Below are positions 54,512-64,000 of a DNA stretch of 64,000 nt, in pieces. This DNA comes from Candidatus Zixiibacteriota bacterium (GTDB taxonomy: Bacteria > Zixibacteria > MSB-5A5 > GN15 > FEB-12): assembly GCA_028289585.1 (NCBI GenBank), contig JANQPI010000010.1, positions 186,001-250,000 on the forward strand, read 5' to 3'. A program made the position numbers and the translations under genes. Position 1 is the first letter of the stretch; each line of letters starts with the position of its first letter. The notes below the pieces were generated by a model. It had not been told where the DNA came from and did not search any database. It saw only the letters and a list, made by a program, of their open reading frames with translations.

Positions 54512-56077
54512 ATGTTGGTGGTAACGTCCGAGGAGATGCGGGCGCTCGACCGCTATGCGATCGACATCGCGCGAATTCCTTCTCTTGATCTCATGGAGAA
54601 CGCCGGCCGGGGGGTGGCCGAGCGCATCATTGCCGACTACGGACCGATCGCAGGAAAGCGGGTCGCCTGTTTCGCCGGATCTGGAAACAATGGCGGCGAC
54701 GGATTCGTCATTTCCCGACATTTGCAACACGCCGGTGCAACCGTCGTTTGCTGGTATCTCGCTCCTCGGGCCAATCTCTCGCCTGATGCCGCAACTAACT
54801 ACGATCTGCTACAGCGGACCCATGTTACCGTTCGACCAGTTATCAGTGATGCTGACATCTTGCGGATCGAAGGTGAGTTCGATATCGCTATCGACGCCAT
54901 CCTCGGGACCGGTTCGCAGGGCCCGCCTCGGGGGCTGGCTGCGGAGATGGTTACCGCAATCAACAGGCTTTCGGTACCTGTCGTTGCATGTGATGCACCG
55001 ACAGGCATCGACGTTGACAATGGCATTGCCTATGACCCTCATGTCCGGGCAGACAAGACGTATGCGCTGGCTTTGCCGAAACCCGGTCTGTTTGCTGGTA
55101 GCGTCCGCGATGCGATTGGACCGATCGAGATCGTCCCAATCGGTCTGACGAGTGAAGTTCTTGGACAGAATCAGGCGCGTCGGTTTGTGACAACGGCGAC
55201 CGAAGCTACCACTCTTCTGCCCCAACGATCGGCCGCAGGACACAAAGGTACATTCGGAAAACTGCTCATTCTCGCCGGATCGACCGGATTGACCGGGGCA
55301 TCGGTTCTGGCGGCCGGCGGTGCCCTTCGCTCGGGAGCTGGATTGGTGACGGTCGCAACGGCTGAATCGGTTCAACCCGTGATTGCGACCAAGCTACTCG
55401 AGGGGATGCCGTACGCACTGCCAGAGGTTCGCAAGCGGGGAGTCATCGCGCTGCGGGCGCTCGGAGAGGTCCGACAGTTACTGCACGACCGGGATGGTCT
55501 GGTGGTTGGTCCGGGGCTGGGCCGACACTACGAAACCCAGGAACTGATTCGGCGGACAGTGAGCGCACTCGACAAACCGGCGGTTATCGACGCCGATGGT
55601 CTCTACCCGTTTCGAGACAACCTTGACTACCTGACCGACTGTCTGGCGCCCTTAGTGCTCACACCTCACGATGGCGAGTTGGAGCGTCTCTATGACCGTC
55701 CCGTTCCGACCGAGATGCTCTCCCGATTGGAACTCGTCCGGGAGGCCGCTACGCATCTCGGTGTGACTCTCGTTCTTAAGGGGGCGCCGACAATCGTTGG
55801 TGCGTCAGATGGAAGTCTCTGGATCAATCCAACCGGAAACGATGGCCTTGCGACTGGCGGTACCGGCGATGTGCTCGCGGGAATGATCGGTACGTTTCTT
55901 GTTCAGGGGCTCGCACCGGCCGACGCCGCCCGTCTCGGTGTATATGCGCATGGTCTGGCCGGAGATTTTGCGGCGGAAGACTTCACGCGAAGGGGGATGG
56001 TTGCATCGGATGTGGTTGCGGCACTGCCCGATGTCTGGCGTTCACTCGAAACCGCCGCGGTGGCTCGAAACAGATAA
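54512..56077 (+). CDS. nnr: bifunctional NAD(P)H-hydrate repair enzyme (epimerase + ADP-dependent dehydratase)
   Basis: 521 residues. The N-terminal YjeF_N epimerase domain (about 1-215: LMENAGRGVAERI, CFAGSGNNGGDGFVISRHL) and the C-terminal ribokinase-like dehydratase (about 235-515: GHKGTFGKLLILAGSTGLTGA, NPTGNDGLATGGTGDVLAGMIG) repair damaged NAD(P)H hydrates. Domain order matches E. coli Nnr. ATG at 54512 chosen because it follows lon by 4 bases and begins the epimerase fold. Confidence 0.93.
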   Translation: MLVVTSEEMRALDRYAIDIARIPSLDLMENAGRGVAERIIADYGPIAGKRVACFAGSGNNGGDGFVISRHLQHAGATVVCWYLAPRANLSPDAATNYDLLQRTHVTVRPVISDADILRIEGEFDIAIDAILGTGSQGPPRGLAAEMVTAINRLSVPVVACDAPTGIDVDNGIAYDPHVRADKTYALALPKPGLFAGSVRDAIGPIEIVPIGLTSEVLGQNQARRFVTTATEATTLLPQRSAAGHKGTFGKLLILAGSTGLTGASVLAAGGALRSGAGLVTVATAESVQPVIATKLLEGMPYALPEVRKRGVIALRALGEVRQLLHDRDGLVVGPGLGRHYETQELIRRTVSALDKPAVIDADGLYPFRDNLDYLTDCLAPLVLTPHDGELERLYDRPVPTEMLSRLELVREAATHLGVTLVLKGAPTIVGASDGSLWINPTGNDGLATGGTGDVLAGMIGTFLVQGLAPADAARLGVYAHGLAGDFAAEDFTRRGMVASDVVAALPDVWRSLETAAVARNR

Positions 56078-56087
56078 GGAGGCAACG

Positions 56088-56720
56088 ATGACGATTGCGG
56101 TGATCGGAACGGGTATGGTCGGGGGGACACTGGGAACACGCTGGGCACAGGCAGGGCACACGGTTCTCTTTGGTGTTCGCAATCCGGAATCCGATAAGGT
56201 CAGAGAAGTCGTCGCGGGGGCCGGGAGTAATGCCCGTGCAGTAACAGTGGCCGATGCCGCCCGCCTGGCCGAAACAGTTGTCCTCGCGACACCGTGGTCG
56301 GCGACCCGCGATGCCGTTACCACCTGCGGTGATCTGGACGGCAAGATTCTGGTCGATTGCACGAATCCGTTGAAGCCTAAACTCGAAGGGCTTGAACTCG
56401 GAACCACAACGTCGGGGGCTGAGGTGGTGGCTGATTGGGCATCCGGAGCGCGAGTTGTTAAGGCGTTTAACACGACTGGGTTCGGCAATATGGCGAATCC
56501 CATCTACGACGGTCGGGCGACGATGATGCCGATCTGCGGTGATGATACCGATGCTAAGGGTAAGGTGCTTGAGCTGGCCCGCGATCTTGGTTTCGATGTG
56601 ATTGATGCGGGACCGCTAACCGCTGCCCGGTATCTGGAGCCGGTGGCGATGTTCTGGATTCACCTGGCTTATGCGGCTGGGATGGGGCGCGACTTCGCTT
56701 TGCGCATCGAACGGCGATAG
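56088..56720 (+). CDS. F420/NADPH-oxidoreductase family protein
   Basis: 210-residue Rossmann protein of the NADP oxidoreductase, coenzyme F420-dependent family (IAVIGTGMVGGTLGTRWAQAGH, VLATPWSATRDAV, VVKAFNTTGFGNM). Archaeal and actinobacterial members reduce F420 with NADPH, but many bacterial relatives have unknown acceptors, and no F420 genes are seen here. AAGGAGG lies 5 bases before the ATG. Its TAG lies inside a stem-loop that probably ends transcription. Confidence 0.8.
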   Translation: MTIAVIGTGMVGGTLGTRWAQAGHTVLFGVRNPESDKVREVVAGAGSNARAVTVADAARLAETVVLATPWSATRDAVTTCGDLDGKILVDCTNPLKPKLEGLELGTTTSGAEVVADWASGARVVKAFNTTGFGNMANPIYDGRATMMPICGDDTDAKGKVLELARDLGFDVIDAGPLTAARYLEPVAMFWIHLAYAAGMGRDFALRIERR

Positions 56721-56737
56721 CGTCTATCGCCCGTTCG
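56708..56737 (+). terminator. stem-loop spanning the stop codon
   Basis: CGAACGGCGATAG (56708-56720) pairs with CTATCGCCCGTTCG (56724-56737) with one bulged C and a 3-base loop. The TAG of the F420-oxidoreductase gene is the last base-paired triplet of the 5' arm. No strong T run; it also lies between convergent genes and may serve secA as well. Confidence 0.6.
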
Positions 56738-56752
56738 TCTGAATGGCCTGAC

Positions 56753-59725
56753 CTAGTTCCGGCCGTGACATTTTTTGTATTTCTTACCCGATCCACAGGG
56801 ACAAGGGTCGTTCGCACCGATCTTCGGTTGTTGACGACGAACCGTCTGTGCCTGTGTTCCCGCTTGCGAGGCCTGGGCCATTGGACTTGCCCCCCCACCG
56901 GCACTCGCAACCGCCGTCGCGGCTGCGGCCTGTTCTCCCGACGCAATTCCCATGTTGGTGGCGTCGTCGTGCCGTGTGACCATTGCGCCCCGTCCCGATA
57001 GCTGTTCTCGCTCCGGTACGTTGACCTGGAGCTTGTATACCAGCGAGACGATTTCGCGATCGATGTCGGCCATCAGTTTCTGGAAGAGACCGAACGCTTC
57101 TTTCTTGTAGATATCGATCGGTTTTCCGAGCTGCTGGTGATAAGCGCGGAGGTTGATACCGGTCCGCAATTCGTCCATATCGGCGAGATGATCTCGCCAT
57201 CTCCGGTCAATTGTCGAAAGGACTGCGTACTTCTCCAGCTGACGCATGATTTCGTCGCCATACGCTGATTCTTTCTGACCGTAGAACGTCATGATCGCCT
57301 TGGTGATGCGCTCTTTCATGGCCTCCCGGGTCAGGGAGGTGAGTTCGATGCCAGCCATGTCCATGTTGTACAGGAAGACATTACGCAGATCGTTCTGCAG
57401 GGCATCGATCGGCCAATTCTCGGGGTATTCCTCGCCGCAGTGCTCGTCGAGCATCTGCTCGACCTGCTCGTCGATTAGTTCGACGATTTCGTCACGGAGC
57501 GATTCCTTGTCGAGGGCGTCACCGCGACGCTCGTAGATCCACTTCCGCTGCACGTTCATGACGTCATCGTACTCAAGCGTTCGCTTGCGGATCGAGAAGT
57601 TCTGAATCTCGACCTTCTCCTGTGCCCGCTCAATCGACTTGGTCACCATCTTATGCGTAATCACTTCACCGTCTTCGAGGCCCAGCTTGTCGAGCAATCC
57701 GCCCATTCGGTCGGAGATGAACAGGCGCATCAGGTCGTCTTCGAGTGACACAAAGAAAATCGACGAACCAGGATCACCCTGGCGGCCGGCGCGACCTCGT
57801 AGCTGACGGTCAATGCGGCGGGATTCGTGTCGTTCCGTTCCGATGATGTGCAATCCGCCGGCGTCGATGACACCCGGACCGAGTTTAATATCGGTGCCAC
57901 GACCGGCCATGTTAGTGGCGATCGTCACGGCTCCAGGAAGTCCGGCGTTGGCGACGATTTCAGCTTCCCGTTGGTGCTGCTTGGCATTGAGAACGTTGTG
58001 ATTGAGTTTCACACGCTTGAGCATTCGGGAAATCGTCTCGGACGTCTCCACCGAGGTTGTGCCGACAAGGACCGGACGACCGGCATTATGCTGCTCGACA
58101 ATTTCCTCGATAATCGCGTTGTACTTCTCGCGGCGGGTCCGGTAAACCTGGTCCTCGAAATCATCGCGGACGCACGGCTTGTTGGTCGGGATGACCATGA
58201 CGTCGAGTTTGTAGATTTCAAACAGCTCTTCCGATTCCGTCTCGGCGGTACCGGTCATGCCGGCCAGCTTGTCGTACATGCGGAAGTAGTTCTGGAGCGT
58301 GATTGTGGCGAGCGTTTGCGATTCGGCTTCGATCTTGACGCCTTCCTTTGCCTCAATCGCTTGATGCAGACCGTCGGAGTACCGTCGGCCAGAGAGTATA
58401 CGACCGGTAAACTCGTCAACGATCTGAACTTTCCCCTCCTGCACGACATACTCGACGTCTTTTTCATAGAGCGAGTAGGCGCGCAGCAGCTGGTTCATGG
58501 CGTGGACCTTCTCCGACCGCTCCGCGTGCATTTTATAGGCTTCGTCGGTGCGCTGGCGACGGTCATCCTCGGAGAGAGTCGTATCCCCTTCGATCTCGGA
58601 TAGCATTGTCGAGAGATCGGGAATCTCGAACATCTTCTGGTCGCCCGGGTTGAGCTGCTCGGTGCCGAGATCGGTCAAGGCGATCGTGTGTTCGCGTTCG
58701 TCGATATAGAAGTACAGTCGTTCGTCGACCTCATGCAGCTTCTTGTCTCGCATGTACGCTGATTCGACGCTGCTGACGATCTTCTGGACACCCGGTTCCT
58801 TGAGAAACTTGAGGAGCCGTTTATTCTTTGGCCCGCCGCGATTGGCAGAGAGGAGGACCGTGCCGAGTTCGAAGGTGTCGGGCTTCTCTTCCTTGAAGAT
58901 CTTCTCTGCTTGAGCGACCATGTCGTTGACAAGAAGCGTCTGTTTCCGAACGAGCGCCTCAATCGTCGACTTCATCTCGCGGTAGCGATCGTTCGTACTG
59001 GCCTCGACCTGTCCCGATATAATCAGCGGGGTACGGGCTTCATCGATCAGAATGGAGTCGACTTCATCGATGATCGCATAGTGATGCTTCCGTTGGACAC
59101 GATCGTCGGCGCGCTGCGCCATGTTGTCACGCAGATAGTCGAAACCGAACTCGTTGGCGGTACCAAAGGTGATGTCCTGAGCGTACTGTTCCCGACGTTC
59201 GGTGTTGCCCATTTGGTTTTGGAGGACGCCAACGGTCAGTCCCAGCCATTCGTACAGAGCGCCCATCCACTGGCTGTCGCGCATGGCGAGGTAGTCGTTG
59301 ACGGTAACGACATGGACACCTTTGCCCTCAAGCGCGTTGAGATAGGTGGGGAGAGTGGCCACGAGCGTTTTACCCTCGCCCGTGGCCATTTCCGAGATCT
59401 TGCCTTCATGAAGTGACATCCCGCCGATCAGCTGGACGTCGAAGTGGACCATTTGCCATTCAATCGCCTGATTGACGACCGACCAGGTCTGGCCAACATG
59501 GCGGCGGGCTGCCTCTTTGACGACGGCAAACGCCTCCGGAAGAATATCATCGAGCGTCTCACCGTTGGCGAGGCGCTCGCGAAACTCGGGCGTTTTCGCC
59601 TTCAGCTGCTCGTCGGTCAGCCCTTCGAGGGTCGTGAAATGCGCATTGATTTCGTCAACAATCGGCTGCATGCGCTTGACTTCGCGATCATGCTTGGTGC
59701 CAAAAAGCTTCGTGATAAAATTCAT
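56753..59725 (-). CDS. secA: preprotein translocase ATPase SecA
   Basis: 990-residue motor of the Sec translocon. Walker A in [17 protein letters not shown] region, [19 protein letters not shown], and motif VI region [12 protein letters not shown] are intact. A Gly/Ala-rich linker ([20 protein letters not shown]) leads to the zinc-binding SEC-C tail [14 protein letters not shown], which binds SecB and phospholipid in other bacteria. The start at 59725 has a weak AGGA; a sigma-70-type promoter lies upstream. Confidence 0.97.
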   Translation of the reverse strand: MNFITKLFGTKHDREVKRMQPIVDEINAHFTTLEGLTDEQLKAKTPEFRERLANGETLDDILPEAFAVVKEAARRHVGQTWSVVNQAIEWQMVHFDVQLIGGMSLHEGKISEMATGEGKTLVATLPTYLNALEGKGVHVVTVNDYLAMRDSQWMGALYEWLGLTVGVLQNQMGNTERREQYAQDITFGTANEFGFDYLRDNMAQRADDRVQRKHHYAIIDEVDSILIDEARTPLIISGQVEASTNDRYREMKSTIEALVRKQTLLVNDMVAQAEKIFKEEKPDTFELGTVLLSANRGGPKNKRLLKFLKEPGVQKIVSSVESAYMRDKKLHEVDERLYFYIDEREHTIALTDLGTEQLNPGDQKMFEIPDLSTMLSEIEGDTTLSEDDRRQRTDEAYKMHAERSEKVHAMNQLLRAYSLYEKDVEYVVQEGKVQIVDEFTGRILSGRRYSDGLHQAIEAKEGVKIEAESQTLATITLQNYFRMYDKLAGMTGTAETESEELFEIYKLDVMVIPTNKPCVRDDFEDQVYRTRREKYNAIIEEIVEQHNAGRPVLVGTTSVETSETISRMLKRVKLNHNVLNAKQHQREAEIVANAGLPGAVTIATNMAGRGTDIKLGPGVIDAGGLHIIGTERHESRRIDRQLRGRAGRQGDPGSSIFFVSLEDDLMRLFISDRMGGLLDKLGLEDGEVITHKMVTKSIERAQEKVEIQNFSIRKRTLEYDDVMNVQRKWIYERRGDALDKESLRDEIVELIDEQVEQMLDEHCGEEYPENWPIDALQNDLRNVFLYNMDMAGIELTSLTREAMKERITKAIMTFYGQKESAYGDEIMRQLEKYAVLSTIDRRWRDHLADMDELRTGINLRAYHQQLGKPIDIYKKEAFGLFQKLMADIDREIVSLVYKLQVNVPEREQLSGRGAMVTRHDDATNMGIASGEQAAAATAVASAGGGASPMAQASQAGTQAQTVRRQQPKIGANDPCPCGSGKKYKKCHGRN

Positions 59726-59765
59726 CGAAACGGTATTCCTGGGTTAACCGGCTGCGGTGTAAGCA

Positions 59766-59794
59766 AAAGTAGGGAATTCAACGACCCCCGGCAA
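59766..59794 (-). promoter_or_regulatory. sigma-70-type promoter of secA
   Basis: On the minus strand TTGCCG (59789-59794), 17 bases, TACTTT (59766-59771); predicted leader about 35 bases. A perfect 14-bp palindrome AGTTGCCGGCAACT lies 30 bases further upstream at 59824-59837. Confidence 0.55.
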
Positions 59795-59927
59795 CGTTCC
59801 TTATACCGGGCACGGTGGGCAGGAGTTGCCGGCAACTGACCCAGGCACGGGGAAACAGATTGTCGCTCAACGCATTAAGCAAGCGCTGAACTCTCCCCGC
59901 TACTGATCGGAATTCCCAGTGGCGGGC

Positions 59928-60641
59928 TCAGGGTGTCGACGGAGCGTAGGGGAGGCGGATCCCCCGTGACTCTCCGGCGGCCGGTATTGTTTCAATCCAC
60001 GTTAGCTTGGTGCCGTCAAATGTATGAATCAGGAAAGAGCGGGCGCCGGCACGCGTGTTTCGTGGCGCCAGGCCATCTAGGATGACCAGCTCGGGGACAC
60101 CGTCGGCCGTGCGATCCTCAGTGAAAAACGTATGGCTCCCGATCCAGCTGCGGGCCCCCCATTGCCACCGGAAGTAGTCGAACTGTCCCTGTTGACAGGT
60201 GAGCACGTTGTACGTCACCGCCTCGGTGGTTGCAAACGTCGGATGGATGCGCGCAATGACAACCTCCGGGGAGCCGTCGCCGTCAAGATCTGTGACGTCG
60301 GCAATCTGGCTGGAGAACCCATCGCCTCTCAGCCCTTGCAGAAATCGGGGGACTTCCGGATTCACGGAATCGAGCACAATCAGTTGCTCCAGATTGTCAC
60401 AGGACATGATAGCCAGGAGGCGCGTCGTACCGCCCATGGTTACGAAACGATAGTCGGTCAGCGTCGGCGTTAGGTTATAGCGGTCTTTGCAGAGCTGCAA
60501 ATTGATCTCTGGAACCTTGGTGATAAGATAGGCTTCGAGTCGCTCGGGGTCCTCATAGAGAGGACCGCCTCGCATGATAAACCAGACCAGGAGGCCGGCC
60601 ACAGCGACCATTCCGACGATTAGTGCCAACAGACGGCCCAT
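59928..60641 (-). CDS. membrane-anchored hypothetical protein with FG-GAP-like calcium loop
   Basis: 237 residues. One N-terminal transmembrane helix (LLALIVGMVAVAGLLVWFIM) anchors a domain outside the membrane. The motif VTDLDGDGSPEVVIA is a DxDxDG calcium-binding loop typical of FG-GAP/VCBS beta-propellers, and the weaker TEDRTADGVPELVILD may be a second blade. No closer family is evident. GGAG lies 10 bases before the ATG. It is divergent from rsgA and ends 202 bases upstream of secA. Confidence 0.7.
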   Translation of the reverse strand: MGRLLALIVGMVAVAGLLVWFIMRGGPLYEDPERLEAYLITKVPEINLQLCKDRYNLTPTLTDYRFVTMGGTTRLLAIMSCDNLEQLIVLDSVNPEVPRFLQGLRGDGFSSQIADVTDLDGDGSPEVVIARIHPTFATTEAVTYNVLTCQQGQFDYFRWQWGARSWIGSHTFFTEDRTADGVPELVILDGLAPRNTRAGARSFLIHTFDGTKLTWIETIPAAGESRGIRLPYAPSTP

Positions 60642-60730
60642 ATACCATCATCTCCACATGCTACGGGAATCTGCTTCGATCGATGGACTCCCGTTTGTTA
60701 CCGGGCGGGAATATATGTACGTTCTCGCCC

Positions 60731-61684
60731 GTGAGCGAGTCTCTTAACGGTATTGTCGTCGCCTCAAGCGGCCGTCTGTTCCGCGTCCAATCTGACGACG
60801 GTCGGGTGTGGCGTTGTGAAATGCGGAAGCGAATCAAGGACGAAGCCGAGAGTGAAACCCCGGTGGCGGTCGGTGACGATGTCGCTCTCACCGTGACTCA
60901 TGACGATTTCGCCGTGATCGAGTCAGTAGCTCCGCGTCGAAGCGCCTTTTTCAGACCAACCGTCGGTCGCGAGGATATTAAGCAGGTGATCGCCGCCAAC
61001 CTCGATCGTCTGGCGATCGTCGCGTCCGTCGTCTCACCACCGCTGAAGACCGGGCTGATCGATCGTTTTCTGGTTGCGGCTGATCTGGGAGCACTCGACC
61101 CGGTTATCATCATCAATAAGGTCGATTTAGCGACCACGGAGCCGCTCCATTCGATTCTGGATACGTACGAGTCACTCGGTTTCTCGACGGTGGCAACATC
61201 GATCATCTCCGGAAGTGGGCTCGATGAGTTGCGACAGGAGCTGGCCGGACATCGAACGCTGTTTGTCGGACATTCCGGCGTCGGCAAGTCGAGTCTTCTC
61301 AACCGTCTGCTCGGTCTGACGATCAAGACGCGAGAGGTTTCGGACTGGTCGAATCGAGGTAAGCACACGACAACAACGATTGAGATGTATGCGATTCCCT
61401 CGGGCGGCCATCTTGTGGACTCGCCCGGGCTCAAGGTTTTGGGGCTATGGGACCTTGAGGCTGCCGATCTAGAGTTTCACTATCCGGAATTTACTGATCC
61501 CCGTTCCCAGTGTCGATTTCAGCCCTGCAGCCACATTCATGAGCCAAAGTGTGGCGTCAAGGCTGCGGTTGCCGACGGAAAGATCGCCGATTGGCGATAC
61601 GACGGCTACGTTCAGATTTACCGTAGCCTAAGTGATTCGGACGTCGGTGCCGATCCTCCGAACAGGTCTCACCGTGGCCGCTAA
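60731..61684 (+). CDS. rsgA: ribosome small-subunit GTPase RsgA
   Basis: 317-residue circularly permuted GTPase for 30S maturation. OB-fold N-terminus (LNGIVVASSGRLFRVQ), then G4 IIINKVDL before G1 GHSGVGKSSLLNRL and G3 DSPGL, and a zinc finger CRFQPCSHIHEPKC. I chose the GTG at 60731, where the OB fold begins; it directly abuts a 10-bp stem-loop (60702-60731). An ATG at 60683 would add 16 residues. Confidence 0.92.
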   Translation: MSESLNGIVVASSGRLFRVQSDDGRVWRCEMRKRIKDEAESETPVAVGDDVALTVTHDDFAVIESVAPRRSAFFRPTVGREDIKQVIAANLDRLAIVASVVSPPLKTGLIDRFLVAADLGALDPVIIINKVDLATTEPLHSILDTYESLGFSTVATSIISGSGLDELRQELAGHRTLFVGHSGVGKSSLLNRLLGLTIKTREVSDWSNRGKHTTTTIEMYAIPSGGHLVDSPGLKVLGLWDLEAADLEFHYPEFTDPRSQCRFQPCSHIHEPKCGVKAAVADGKIADWRYDGYVQIYRSLSDSDVGADPPNRSHRGR

Positions 61685-61709
61685 CCCCAGTTTGAAAGCC
61701 AGACGATCA

Positions 61710-63860
61710 ATGAGCCGTTTTTACCTCGCCTTAGGTTTGCACAATCACCAGCCGGTGGGAAACTTCGATCACGTTTTCGCAGCTGCCCATCACGATGCCT
61801 ATCGACCCTTCATCGAACTGGTTACCGAATACCCCAAGATTCGCTTCTCCCTCCATCAATCAGGGATTCTCTGGGAATGGCAGCGACGACACGATGAAAG
61901 CTACCTTGCCGCTGTCAAACGGCTGGTCGATCGTGGACAAGTTGAACTCCTAACGGGGGGGTTCTACGAACCAATCCTGACCGCGGTGCCGGAACGGGAT
62001 GCCTGCACGCAGATCCGGAAGTTAACTGACTATTTACGACATCATTTTGAAGCTTCGCCCCGTGGTCTGTGGTTAACCGAACGAATCTGGGAGCCGCATC
62101 TGCCGCGTCTGCTCGCGGATTCGGGAGTCGGCTTCTTGCCCATTGACGACACCCACTTCCTCTACGCCGGCATGGAACCGAGAGAGTTGTTTGGACCGTT
62201 CGTCACCGAGGACGCGGGGTCAGCCGTCCGTCTGCTACCGATCCAGAAGCGGCTGCGGTACCTGATTCCGTTTGGTGATGTTCACGAGGTTATCGATCAG
62301 TTGCGACGCTGGGCTGAGGAACATCCTGGCGGCGTTGCCGTCTACGCCGATGATGGTGAGAAGTTTGGGGTGTGGCCAAACACGAATCAGCATGTCTATG
62401 GGGACCGTTGGCTGCGGCGCTTTTTCGAAGCCCTGGTGGCGAATGAGGATTGGCTGAGTGTCATCCCGCTGGGTGAGGCTGCGGCCCGTCCGGCCGCTGG
62501 ACGAGCGTATCTCCCCACCGCTTCGTATGCCGAAATGCTGCATTGGGCCCTGCCGACCACCGCCGGCGAACAGTATGAGGCGTTTGAACACTGGTTGCAG
62601 GCAAATGATCACTGGGACGACTATGGGCGTTTCGTCCGGGGCGGTCACTGGCGCGGATTCCTGGCTAAGTATCCCGAATCGAACTGGATGCATAAGCGCA
62701 TGCTCGCGTTGTCCCAACGACTCGATCGTTTGTCGACCTCCAAGGTCACCCATCCGGACCTCTCCGCTGCGTACGAAGCACTCTTCGCCGCCCAGTGTAA
62801 TTGTCCATACTGGCACGGTGTGTTTGGTGGACTTTATCTGCCGCACATCCGCGAAGCGATCATGTCGTCGCTGGTTACCGGCGAGAAGCTTGCTCGCTCG
62901 CTTGAGCAGGCATCAGGAACAACGACAATTGTGACTGACCTTGACTGTGATGGGACCGACGAGATTCGCATCGAGAGTAATGAGCTCTCTGCTGTCGTTG
63001 CCCCCAGCACTGGTGGAAGTCTCGTCTTTCTCTCCCACAGCGATCCACCGTTTGAGTTCGCCGACACGCTGTCGCGACGCCGGGAAGGGTATCACGCCAA
63101 GCTGCGTAATGCCTCGGATACGGATACTGGTACCGCGTCTATCCATGATCGTGTGGTAACCAAGGAATCGGGACTCGATGCCTACCTGGTGGATGATACG
63201 TATCTTCGCCGATCCGCACTCGACCATCTGCTTGCAGCGGAAGCAACTCCTGATTCGTTCCTGCGTGGAACACTTGACGGAGTGCGCACGCTTGCCCACC
63301 AACGCTTCGAGCTTTTCGAGTCGGGAGACGGCGGAGCCGTTGTGCGAGGTCGCTGCAGTGACCCCGGCCTTTCGGACGCAACCCTCACCAAGCGATATCG
63401 GGTCGTGAATTCCGAACCATCTCTGACCATCGATTTTGAACTGGTAACCGCAGCACCGTTTGAAAATGAGCATCGCATCGCCACCGAGTTCAATTTTTCG
63501 CTGCAGGCGGGTCATGCCGACGACCGGTATGTCGAGGTCAACGGCGACCGCCCGGATCACTCCTGGCTCGATGGAGAGGCCGTGCATGCTGATGTGGACT
63601 CAGTAGCATTGATCGATGATTGGCGCAAACTGGCGCTCGGGATGGTTTTCGATGGTCCGGTCGAACTGTGGCGCCAGCCGCTGTTCACCGTCTCAAGCTC
63701 AGAGGCCGGGTTTGAGCGGGTCTATCAGGGTACCACGTTACTGTTAGTCCGAGCGATTCCGGCAGGCACTACCCGGATTGCCTGGAGAGTTGAGCTTACG
63801 ACCGGTCGACCCGATGCAGTGCGCACGCGACTTGTGGTTCCAGCAGCCGCTCGCCGGTAG
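61710..63860 (+). CDS. GH57 4-alpha-glucanotransferase / alpha-amylase
   Basis: 716-residue glycoside hydrolase family 57 enzyme acting on alpha-glucans such as glycogen. The nucleophile glutamate is E124 in WLTERIWEP and the acid/base aspartate D214 (or D215) in YADDGEKFG, matching E123/D214 of the Thermococcus litoralis glucanotransferase almost position for position. HNHQPVGNFD opens the barrel; DUF1925/1926-like beta domains follow (about 300-716). The start ATG at 61710 lacks a good Shine-Dalgarno and follows rsgA by 25 bases, so translational coupling is possible. Confidence 0.92.
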   Translation: MSRFYLALGLHNHQPVGNFDHVFAAAHHDAYRPFIELVTEYPKIRFSLHQSGILWEWQRRHDESYLAAVKRLVDRGQVELLTGGFYEPILTAVPERDACTQIRKLTDYLRHHFEASPRGLWLTERIWEPHLPRLLADSGVGFLPIDDTHFLYAGMEPRELFGPFVTEDAGSAVRLLPIQKRLRYLIPFGDVHEVIDQLRRWAEEHPGGVAVYADDGEKFGVWPNTNQHVYGDRWLRRFFEALVANEDWLSVIPLGEAAARPAAGRAYLPTASYAEMLHWALPTTAGEQYEAFEHWLQANDHWDDYGRFVRGGHWRGFLAKYPESNWMHKRMLALSQRLDRLSTSKVTHPDLSAAYEALFAAQCNCPYWHGVFGGLYLPHIREAIMSSLVTGEKLARSLEQASGTTTIVTDLDCDGTDEIRIESNELSAVVAPSTGGSLVFLSHSDPPFEFADTLSRRREGYHAKLRNASDTDTGTASIHDRVVTKESGLDAYLVDDTYLRRSALDHLLAAEATPDSFLRGTLDGVRTLAHQRFELFESGDGGAVVRGRCSDPGLSDATLTKRYRVVNSEPSLTIDFELVTAAPFENEHRIATEFNFSLQAGHADDRYVEVNGDRPDHSWLDGEAVHADVDSVALIDDWRKLALGMVFDGPVELWRQPLFTVSSSEAGFERVYQGTTLLLVRAIPAGTTRIAWRVELTTGRPDAVRTRLVVPAAARR

Positions 63861-63861
63861 T

Positions 63862-63890
63862 TTGTGCCGGGGATTGAACCTCATTATCAT
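63862..63890 (+). promoter_or_regulatory. sigma-70-type promoter of the sirtuin gene
   Basis: TTGTGC (63862-63867), 17 bases, TATCAT (63885-63890), ending 6 bases before the ATG at 63897; leaderless mRNA predicted. Confidence 0.6.
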
Positions 63891-63896
63891 CGAACT

Positions 63897-64000
63897 ATGA
63901 TCGACGAGGTCGCGCGTATCATAACCGAGGCACGTCTGGGCATGGCGCTTACCGGGGCCGGTATCTCTGCCGAGTCAGGGGTTCCGACCTTTCGCGGCAA
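63897..64000 (+). CDS. Sir2-family NAD-dependent protein deacylase, 5' fragment
   Basis: Partial gene cut by the window edge: 34 codons. The segment [17 protein letters not shown] is the sirtuin NAD-binding signature (GAGxSxxSGIPxFRG), so the product is a CobB-like deacetylase or deacylase that removes acyl groups from lysines using NAD. No Shine-Dalgarno; the -10 box of its promoter ends 6 bases upstream. Confidence 0.85.
   Translation, partial: MIDEVARIITEARLGMALTGAGISAESGVPTFRG

Noticed and set aside
59928-60641. Full beta-propeller integrin-like protein
   Set aside because: Only one clear and one weak FG-GAP-type loop are visible, so I kept it as hypothetical with a calcium-loop motif.

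Overview
This 64 kb window is ordinary bacterial chromosome, densely coding on both strands, with roughly 55 protein genes and no rRNA, tRNA, CRISPR, prophage or insertion sequence that I can recognise. The cell is Gram-negative: there are FadL-type, BamA/FhaC-type and Wzi-type outer-membrane barrels, an SLBB polysaccharide export protein and several lipoproteins. It is not a typical proteobacterium. It has a bacillithiol gene (bshB1), a FlgD/Por-type C-terminal sorting domain of the kind common in the FCB superphylum, and a short 663-residue GyrB. GC content looks like the high 50s by eye. My best guess is an FCB-group lineage such as Zixibacteria or a relative; this is inference.

Layout. 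1-3 kb: reverse transsulfuration (cystathionine beta-synthase and gamma-lyase) facing a bacillithiol deacetylase. 3-6 kb: minus-strand FadL porin plus an esterase-like lipoprotein. 6-13 kb: a compact polysaccharide export island (SLBB exporter, aminotransferase-like pseudoenzyme, polyprenyl sugar-phosphate transferase, Wzi-like barrel) with two near-identical sigma-54-type promoters. 13-18 kb: YyaL-type thioredoxin-fold protein, OsmC, DUF302, a CPHC thioredoxin lipoprotein and a methyltransferase. 18-23 kb: NfeD/slipin pair, Memo-AMMECR1 fusion, and a secreted choice-of-anchor B protein. 23-30 kb: pth, rpsF, DUF2232, rplI, BFN nuclease, an LpoA-like protein and three uncharacterised genes. 30-35 kb: gyrB and DciA-like gene, then envelope proteins on the minus strand. 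35-43 kb: a non-coding stretch with a candidate small RNA, a patatin-Omp85 protein, an rRNA methyltransferase, a DUF4097-like protein and a beta-barrel/SppA fusion. 43-46 kb: minor pilin operon pilV-pilW-pilX behind a third sigma-54-type promoter. 46-50 kb: acetolactate synthase, aldehyde dehydrogenase, GNAT, endonuclease IV. 50-64 kb: carbonic anhydrase-like protein, ychF, lon, nnrDE, F420/NADP oxidoreductase, secA, rsgA, GH57 glucanotransferase and the start of a sirtuin.

Themes. Thiol and redox metabolism recurs in the first 18 kb (cysteine supply, bacillithiol, OsmC, CPHC and CHWC proteins). Surface assembly genes appear to be under sigma-54 control, whereas several housekeeping genes have sigma-70-type -10 boxes only 5-9 bases before the ATG and no Shine-Dalgarno, which predicts leaderless mRNAs. 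Several proteins keep a familiar fold but lose the textbook active-site residue (esterase-like lipoprotein, aminotransferase-like protein, Memo-AMMECR1 fusion). The most unusual architecture is the outer-membrane-barrel/SppA fusion at 40.3-42.7 kb.
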